A DNA stretch of 34,471 nt, taken from contig DATGYC010000068.1 of NCBI GenBank assembly GCA_035298385.1, positions 1 through 34,471 of the forward strand, read 5' to 3'. The first letter of the stretch is position 1, and every line of letters begins with the position of its first letter. The notes beneath the pieces are model-generated. The model ran no database searches. It saw only the letters and a list, made by a program, of their open reading frames with translations, and was not told where the DNA came from. Origin of the DNA: DATGYC01 sp035298385 (GTDB lineage: Bacteria; Bacillota; Sulfobacillia; Symbiobacteriales; Symbiobacteriaceae). The translations under genes were made by a program, and so were the position numbers. Positions 29,462 to 34,471 of this stretch are shown piece after piece.

Positions 29462-32044
29462 ATGGTGACGGATATGCGTATGAATCAGGTCGGGGGGAAA
29501 CCTTCGAGGACAATGCGATTTGAGCCCCGCAGGAGGTTTCCTCCCGAAGGGGCGCCTCCGCGCCCGTGGCTGACCAGCGGTCTTCAGCTTGGTCGCAGGT
29601 TGGCCCTTCTGTGGCAGCCCTTCCAACTGGCCTGCATGCTGGTCGGCTTCCTTCTGGGGCGGATGTTCCCGAGCAGCGGCCTTGCACCGGTAGGGTTGGC
29701 CTTCTTTGGCGCGGTGCGCGGTGCAGGCTTCTCGCCCCTCTCGACCGGGCTAGTTGGACTGTCGGTTCTGGCTGGGGGCGCCCTGGAGCTCTACCCGAAG
29801 GACCTACAGGTCCTGATCGCCCTGTTCCTGGGGCTCCTTCTGGCCTTTAGTATCTCCGCAAAGCTGAAGCTGGCTCCTGGGCAGACAGCGCCCTTGTTGG
29901 CGGTGATCCTGGGCGCCCTGCCCGTCGGTATCGCTGGAGCCGCTGGAATTGGGCTCTCTGGTTTGAACACGGGGCAGCTCACGACCCCCCTGCTGTCCAA
30001 CCTGCTCTGGACAGCGATCGCCGGCTGTCTGGCCCTGCTCTTCAGCTATGCGCTGGTAGAGATTCAGACCGGCCAGTGGCTGCGGGCGACAGAGGCCGAC
30101 CAGCCCATGGCTAACTTGATCCTCCTCTCCGCCATCATGACCTCCCTTCATCTCCTGCTGCCGCTAGGCTGGCCCTCCTTGCGGGACGTTGCGGCTCTTC
30201 TGGTCGTGCTCCTGGCGGCATTCTCCAGCGGCCCTTCCCTTGGCGCCCTCTACGGCGGCGTCTTCGCCATGATGGTGATCCTCTTCCCCGCCCAGGACGT
30301 CAAGATGCCGTGGCAGATGGCCGTCACGATGCAGACCGGCCTGATGGAAGGGCTGACCCACGGCATGGGTTATGTAGCGGCAGGCGTCCTGGCCGGGACC
30401 TTCCGGGTCTGGTATGGCCGGATCGGGGCGGGCCTGGCCGGACTGGGTGGCATGCTGCTCATGATCCTGGCCCTTAGCACGGACCCTGCCCTCATGCAGG
30501 CGGCCTTGATCGCTGGCGCGATCTCTGTCGGGCTCTTCTGGCTCCTGCCCCCGTCTTGGGTGAAGCGGATCGGGCGTGGGTTGACCCGGCAGGGGGAGGC
30601 GGGCGCCCCGCCCGCCGACATGAGTGGCCTGGTCACCCGCTTGGAAGGCTTAGTGCGGGTGCTGCGCCAGGCGGGACAGTCAGCGCAGGAGATGGCTGCC
30701 GTGGCCGAACCGCTGCAGGCTGAGCCGGTGGAGCGGGCAGACGGGGCACTCCGCACGATCTACGAGCAACTCTGTGAGGGTTGCGGGATGCGGGACGAGT
30801 GCTGGCGGCAGTTCCCGGAGCGGACGGGGCTGATCCTGACGGAGCTCTGGAGCGAACTGGAGGAGGAGGGGCGCCTGCCGCTCGCCCCCTTGCCCGCCCC
30901 CCTGACGGATATCTGCATCTATCCCGATCAGGTCGTTAGCCTGCTCAACCTTGCCTGGGAGCAGGGGCTCTCCCGCCGGCAGCTGGTACAGCAGTTGAGC
31001 GAGCATCGCCAGATGGCGGTCGGTTGGCTGAAGGAGGTCGCCACCCTGCTTGAGGGGGTGATGGAGGGGGAGAAGCTACCCGGCGTTCGAGAGAAGCGGC
31101 CCCCCGTCTTCAGCCTTTCGGTTAGTGCTGCCGCCCGGCCGCAGATGCCGGGGTCAGTCTCTGGTGACATCTACCTCTCTGAGCCGCTGGCGGATGGTCG
31201 ACATCTGCTCCTCCTGGGGGATGGCATGGGTGTTGGTTCGACCGCCGCCCAGGTCAGTAGCACAGCGGCCGCCATGTTGCATGACCTGTTGGCGGCCGGT
31301 ATGGACCTCGCACCGGCTGTCCGGACCTTGAACGCCCTCCTGCTCCTGCAGGCGAAGGAGGAGCGCTTCACCACGCTTGATGTTGCCCTGGTTGACCTGA
31401 CAGACGGGCGGTGCCGGTTCGCCAAGAGTGGGGCGGCCCCTACCTTCATTAAGCGTGGGGAGCTCGTCTCGGTGGTCCGGGGGGAGTCGTTGCCGGTCGG
31501 GATCCTGCCGGAGGCGCCTGTCGAGACGGTTGGGCGGGTGCTGCGGGGGGGCGACCTCCTGGTCTTCCTGACGGATGGCCTCTGGGAGGCCGTGGCCACG
31601 CAGGAAGGTCCCGACTGGGTGGAGGTCTTCTTACGGGCGGTCCCGACGGAGGATCCGTCCGAGCTGGTTGAGGCGCTCCTCGCTCGGGTTGAGGAGTCGG
31701 TCGGGGAGCCGCGGGATGATCGCTCGGTTCTGGTGGTTCGGGTGGAGGCGATGCCCGGCCAACGGCGGGTGACGGTGAAGCGCCCCCGGCGGACGGCGGC
31801 CAAGGCTGAGCGCAAGGAGCAGGAAGAGCCCTCGCCCACCTTGGACGTGGTCAAGCCGCAGCGGACGCGTAAGACGGCGAAGGATGATCAGCAGGAGGAC
31901 CTGGCTGTGGCGCCGCCGCCCACGGCAGTGGAGCAGACGCCGGCCGCGGAACCGGTGACCTCGGCGGAGAGCTCGACCTGGGTGCCGGTGCGTGTGGCCA
32001 ATATCCGGACGGTTCGCCGCAACACGCCGACGGGGGGATCCTGA
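29462..32044 (+). CDS. spoIIE: stage II sporulation protein E, PP2C phosphatase
   Basis: This 860-residue protein dephosphorylates SpoIIAA in the prespore to release sigma-F. The first about 350 residues hold around ten membrane helices. A Cys-containing linker (about residues 435-450, EQLCEGCGMRDECW) follows. The PP2C-like domain is about residues 545-760, with GDIYLSE, LLLGDGMGVG and LTDGLWEA metal-binding patches. The last 100 residues (761-860) are a Lys/Arg- and Pro/Glu-rich tail that seems additional to the usual length of about 820 residues. ATG 29462 is used; ATG 29474 is possible. The stop overlaps the next start in TGATG. Confidence 0.95.
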   Translation: MVTDMRMNQVGGKPSRTMRFEPRRRFPPEGAPPRPWLTSGLQLGRRLALLWQPFQLACMLVGFLLGRMFPSSGLAPVGLAFFGAVRGAGFSPLSTGLVGLSVLAGGALELYPKDLQVLIALFLGLLLAFSISAKLKLAPGQTAPLLAVILGALPVGIAGAAGIGLSGLNTGQLTTPLLSNLLWTAIAGCLALLFSYALVEIQTGQWLRATEADQPMANLILLSAIMTSLHLLLPLGWPSLRDVAALLVVLLAAFSSGPSLGALYGGVFAMMVILFPAQDVKMPWQMAVTMQTGLMEGLTHGMGYVAAGVLAGTFRVWYGRIGAGLAGLGGMLLMILALSTDPALMQAALIAGAISVGLFWLLPPSWVKRIGRGLTRQGEAGAPPADMSGLVTRLEGLVRVLRQAGQSAQEMAAVAEPLQAEPVERADGALRTIYEQLCEGCGMRDECWRQFPERTGLILTELWSELEEEGRLPLAPLPAPLTDICIYPDQVVSLLNLAWEQGLSRRQLVQQLSEHRQMAVGWLKEVATLLEGVMEGEKLPGVREKRPPVFSLSVSAAARPQMPGSVSGDIYLSEPLADGRHLLLLGDGMGVGSTAAQVSSTAAAMLHDLLAAGMDLAPAVRTLNALLLLQAKEERFTTLDVALVDLTDGRCRFAKSGAAPTFIKRGELVSVVRGESLPVGILPEAPVETVGRVLRGGDLLVFLTDGLWEAVATQEGPDWVEVFLRAVPTEDPSELVEALLARVEESVGEPRDDRSVLVVRVEAMPGQRRVTVKRPRRTAAKAERKEQEEPSPTLDVVKPQRTRKTAKDDQQEDLAVAPPPTAVEQTPAAEPVTSAESSTWVPVRVANIRTVRRNTPTGGS

Positions 32045-32343
32045 TGCGGCCGTACAGCCGGGGGCGGCGTTCCGGCCTGCCAGCGAGGGCGAGCCGTCGG
32101 CACGCAGCCTCCCCCGCGGCCCCTGCGCTTCCTAGTAGCGTCGCAACTGCTTTGCAGGAGATGGGTATCCTGTATGCAGCGGGCGCCCCGTCAGCGCCGA
32201 AGGCTTGGCGCCCTGACTCAGGCGGCGGCCTCCGCGCGGTCTGGCAAGAGGTTGAAGAGCTCCCCCGCCCCGTCCTCTTGCTGTTGAGCCTCTCTTGTTT
32301 CCTGTTGCTGCTCGGTCTGATCGCCTGGCAGCCCTGGCGGTAA
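32044..32343 (+). CDS. small tail-anchored membrane protein between spoIIE and tilS
   Basis: This 99-residue protein begins inside the spoIIE stop (TGATG) and is thus translationally coupled. It has a basic, Pro/Ala-rich N-terminal half (PYSRGRRSGLPARASRRH) and one C-terminal helix (PVLLLLSLSCFLLLLGLIAW), ending at WQPWR. I do not recognise it. The position of yabS/yabT between spoIIE and tilS in B. subtilis is filled here by an unrelated small protein. It may serve sporulation, but nothing shows that directly. Confidence 0.65.
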   Translation: MRPYSRGRRSGLPARASRRHAASPAAPALPSSVATALQEMGILYAAGAPSAPKAWRPDSGGGLRAVWQEVEELPRPVLLLLSLSCFLLLLGLIAWQPWR

Positions 32344-32351
32344 AGGGAAAG

Positions 32352-32393
32352 CCCGGCCTCCGTCGAACCCCTTCGACGAGGGCCGGGTCTTTG
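32352..32393 (+). terminator. terminator-like hairpin before tilS
   Basis: CCCGGCC...CGTCGAA (32352-32367) pairs with TTCGACG...GGCCGGG (32372-32387) around a CCCC loop, with one mismatch and a wobble, followed by TCTTTG. The tilS ribosome site AAGGAGG begins 10 bases later, so it may partially stop or attenuate transcription from the spoIIE operon. Confidence 0.65.
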
Positions 32394-32410
32394 TACAAGG
32401 AGGCGTTTCA

Positions 32411-33796
32411 ATGCTCCAGCAACGGGTAGACAGCTTCCTTGCCGGGGCGAGGCTGGCCGATGGGCCACTCGTGGTGGCGGTCTCCGGTGGGCCAGATTCC
32501 ATCACCCTTTTGCACCTTTTGACCGGCTGGGCGCGAACCTATGGCCGGGTATTGCACGTCTTCCATATGGATCATGGTCTGCGCGGGGACGAGTCTGCGA
32601 CGGATGCGCGTTTCGTTCTGGAGCAGGCCGCGGCGCTAGGCTGGTCCGCTACCCTGGTCGGGCTGGCGCCCGGCGAACTGGACCGGATGGGCGGCTCAAC
32701 ACAGGAGGCGGCGCGGAGCCGTCGCTACGACGAACTGGTTCGCCTTGCCCACCGCCTTGGAGCGGCGGGGATCGCGACGGGCCACAACCAGGATGATCAG
32801 GCAGAGACAGTCCTGATGCGCTTCCTGCGCGGGGCGGGCGCCCATGGCCTGGCCGGAATTGCGGCGATCACCGTTCGGGCCGGTATCCCGTTGCTCCGGC
32901 CCCTGCTTGAGGTCCCGCGGTCGGCGATTGAGGCGTACTGCCGCCAGTTCGGACTGGCCTTTCGGATCGATTCCTCAAATCTGCACACCGATTACTTGCG
33001 GAATCAACTCCGACAGGAGCTCTTGCCGCACCTCGCGGAGACCTACAATCCCGCCATTCGGCGGACGCTCAGCCAGATGGCGACAGTCCTGCGTGAGGAG
33101 GATCTCTGGCTGGACGAACTGGCCTCCGCCCAACTCCAGGCAGCCCGGCTACCGTCGGCCGCCAACCAGGTTGAACTGACGGTGGAGGCGCTGACACGAG
33201 TTCCCGTACCGCTCCAACGGCGGATCGTTCGACTGGCGGTTCAGGAGTTGAACGGCTCCGGTGAGGGTTGCAGCTTGGCCAGCGTCGAGCGGGTGCTGGA
33301 CCTGCTGACCCGGTCCGGGGGCGCCCGCCAGGTCCCGTTGGGCCCGCGACTTTGGGCGCTGCGGGAGTATGATCGGCTCCGGATCGCCCGCGAGGAGAGT
33401 CTAGGGGAGTGGGGCGGCGGCGAGTGGCCGCTAGCGCTGGCGGGCCCGCAGGCCATTCCCGAGCTGAACCTGGTGGTGGAGGTGGGGCACGGCGACGGCC
33501 CGGGGCGCCCCCTTGCCCCGCATGAGCGGCTAGCGGTCTTTGATGCGGGACTCTTGCCGGGGCCGCTGGCGGTGCGGACCCGGCGCCCGGGGGACCGCCT
33601 CTACCCGGTCGGAATGACCGGGTCCAAGAAACTGCAAGATATCCTCGTTGATGCCAAGGTCCCACGGCGCCTGCGGGATCGCTTGCCGTTGATCGCAGCC
33701 GGTGATGAGTTGCTCTGGCTCTTACCAGACCGACTTGACCGCCGTTTTCAAACGTCAGAGCAGACCGTTGAAAAACTCTGGATTTCGGTCAAATAG
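32411..33796 (+). CDS. tilS: tRNA(Ile)-lysidine synthase
   Basis: This 461-residue enzyme makes lysidine at position 34 of the CAU-anticodon tRNA-Ile, which lets it read AUA. The PP-loop motif SGGPDS is at residues 25-30. The family segments FHMDHGLRGDES, TGHNQDDQAETVLMRFLRG and DSSNLHTDYLRNQLR follow. The C-terminal TilS domain ends with KLQDILVDAKVPRRLRDRLPL, also characteristic. ATG 32411 has AAGGAGG 7 bases upstream. Next to spoIIE and ftsH it keeps the usual Firmicute order, except that hpt is missing between tilS and ftsH. Confidence 0.95.
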   Translation: MLQQRVDSFLAGARLADGPLVVAVSGGPDSITLLHLLTGWARTYGRVLHVFHMDHGLRGDESATDARFVLEQAAALGWSATLVGLAPGELDRMGGSTQEAARSRRYDELVRLAHRLGAAGIATGHNQDDQAETVLMRFLRGAGAHGLAGIAAITVRAGIPLLRPLLEVPRSAIEAYCRQFGLAFRIDSSNLHTDYLRNQLRQELLPHLAETYNPAIRRTLSQMATVLREEDLWLDELASAQLQAARLPSAANQVELTVEALTRVPVPLQRRIVRLAVQELNGSGEGCSLASVERVLDLLTRSGGARQVPLGPRLWALREYDRLRIAREESLGEWGGGEWPLALAGPQAIPELNLVVEVGHGDGPGRPLAPHERLAVFDAGLLPGPLAVRTRRPGDRLYPVGMTGSKKLQDILVDAKVPRRLRDRLPLIAAGDELLWLLPDRLDRRFQTSEQTVEKLWISVK

Positions 33797-33850
33797 CCGC
33801 TCCGAGCGAGCGGAACGGCCTGCAGTGCGGTTTCTAGACTCCTCGTCCGG

Positions 33851-33879
33851 TTGAGGGTGTTCATACAATATGCTACACT
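33851..33879 (+). promoter_or_regulatory. promoter of ftsH
   Basis: TTGAGG (33851-33856), a 17-bp spacer and TACACT (33874-33879), with TG just before the -10 (TGCTACACT), form an extended -10 promoter 99 bases upstream of the ftsH start. Confidence 0.6.
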
Positions 33880-33977
33880 ACCACGAGTATCTTTGCTGGT
33901 CCCGTGGGCGACTTAACGATGAGGAAGAGTCTTCTCTCTCGGCATTCTGCCGGCGCGGAAGGAGGGTCTCGGGTACC

Positions 33978-34471
33978 TTGAACAAACAGCTACGAAGCCT
34001 TGCGTTCTACATGCTGCTCGTGGTCATTTGCGTGGCCGTGGCGTTGCAGCTGGGCAGTCCCACCGGTCGGGTGCAGTCCTATGACTACTCCAAGTTCATC
34101 CAGTCTGTTGAGAGTGGCACGGTCAAATCGGTCACAATCAACGGCACCAGGGCGGAAGGCGAGCTGAAGGACGGCGGAAAGTTCACCGTGAACCTGCCAG
34201 AGCCGCAGGCGCAGGACGAGCTTTTTGCGACGTTGACGGCCCGTGTGAAGGCGGACCCCAACTTTGTGTTGAAGAACGAACGTGACTCCAGTGGAGCGGT
34301 TTGGACCATTCTCCTGAATGCAGTCCTCCCCCTCGTCCTGGTCGTCGTCGCCTTCTTCTTCATCATGCAGCAGACCCAAGGATCCGGGAATCGCGTGATG
34401 CAGTTCGGCAAGAGTCGAGCGCGACTACACACAGATGATCGGAAGAAAGTGACCTTTGAGGATGTCGCGGG
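33978..34471 (+). CDS. ftsH: ATP-dependent zinc metalloprotease FtsH (partial, 3' end outside window)
   Basis: The first 164 codons of FtsH are present. The start is TTG 33978, NKQLRSLAFYMLL, with GGAGGG at 33961-33966. There is a first membrane helix at about residues 8-26 and a small extracytoplasmic domain with QSYDYSKFIQSVESGTVKSV. A second helix follows near 110-133 (ILLNAVLPLVLVVVAFFFIM), then the linker FGKSRARL and KVTFEDVA, which opens the AAA domain. This order is diagnostic. The AAA ATPase and the HExxH protease part lie past the right edge. FtsH degrades membrane and regulatory proteins and takes part in sporulation in Bacillus. Confidence 0.93.
   Translation, partial: MNKQLRSLAFYMLLVVICVAVALQLGSPTGRVQSYDYSKFIQSVESGTVKSVTINGTRAEGELKDGGKFTVNLPEPQAQDELFATLTARVKADPNFVLKNERDSSGAVWTILLNAVLPLVLVVVAFFFIMQQTQGSGNRVMQFGKSRARLHTDDRKKVTFEDVA

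Noticed and set aside
1..34471. CRISPR array, insertion sequence, phage or rRNA
   Set aside because: No regularly spaced repeats, transposase, integrase, terminal inverted repeats or rRNA stretches were seen.

Overview
The window reads as chromosome of a high-GC, endospore-forming Firmicute. SpoIIE, a LysM/GH18 cortex-lytic-type hydrolase, Spo0A-box-like sites upstream of spoIIE, and the order spoIIE - small membrane gene - tilS - ftsH all point that way. High GC, TTG/GTG starts and strong GGAGG ribosome sites would suit a Symbiobacterium-like lineage, but that placement is inference.

Positions 1-23226 are a biosynthetic island. On the minus strand (1-2990) is a drug/lipid-type ABC exporter with one ATPase and two ABC-2 permeases; the second permease runs off the left edge. 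Next, also on minus, is a regulator (3136-4581) with an N-terminal XRE-type HTH, a TPR body and a C-terminal LuxR-type HTH. Divergent from it, and not previously listed by simple ORF length, is a 40-residue signal-peptide-like ORF (4781-4903) with an excellent ribosome site. The shared 199-bp intergenic region has two divergent sigma-A-like promoters and a 14-bp inverted repeat. This resembles an RRNPP-type (Rap/PlcR/NprR) peptide-pheromone switch, here apparently wired to a secondary-metabolite operon.

From 4781 to 23226 about 18 genes run without a break on the plus strand, most gaps below 80 bp and several overlapping. They encode a dedicated ACP, two complete FabF-type ketosynthases, a third KAS-fold protein that lost its catalytic residues (chain-length-factor-like), FabZ, FabG and a second SDR. 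Also present are a SAM methyltransferase, a CrtI-like FAD desaturase, a hot-dog thioesterase, a class III aminotransferase, an Sfp-type phosphopantetheinyl transferase, an FtsX/FtsX/LolD-type ABC system and three tandem BtrH-like proteins. BtrH of butirosin biosynthesis moves an acyl group from an ACP to an amine. No enoyl reductase or malonyl transferase is present. The simplest reading is a highly reducing type II PKS/FAS-like pathway that makes an unsaturated, possibly methylated acyl chain, supplies an amine through the aminotransferase, joins them through the BtrH-like enzymes and exports the product. The first BtrH-like protein has lost Cys, His and Asp at the aligned positions, so both the KS set and the BtrH set contain a pseudoenzyme paralogue.

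A strong bidirectional hairpin (23241-23269) closes the island. After it come ordinary genes: a DUF5668-like membrane protein (-), an M20 amidohydrolase (+), a CheX-like protein (-), two ABC-2 permeases without an ATPase (+), the LysM-GH18 protein (-), a small hydrophilic protein (-), tatA (+), tRNA-Lys(CTT) with its own promoter and terminator, spoIIE, a small membrane protein, tilS, and the start of ftsH, cut by the right edge. The palindrome GGGCGCCC is strikingly frequent across the whole window.
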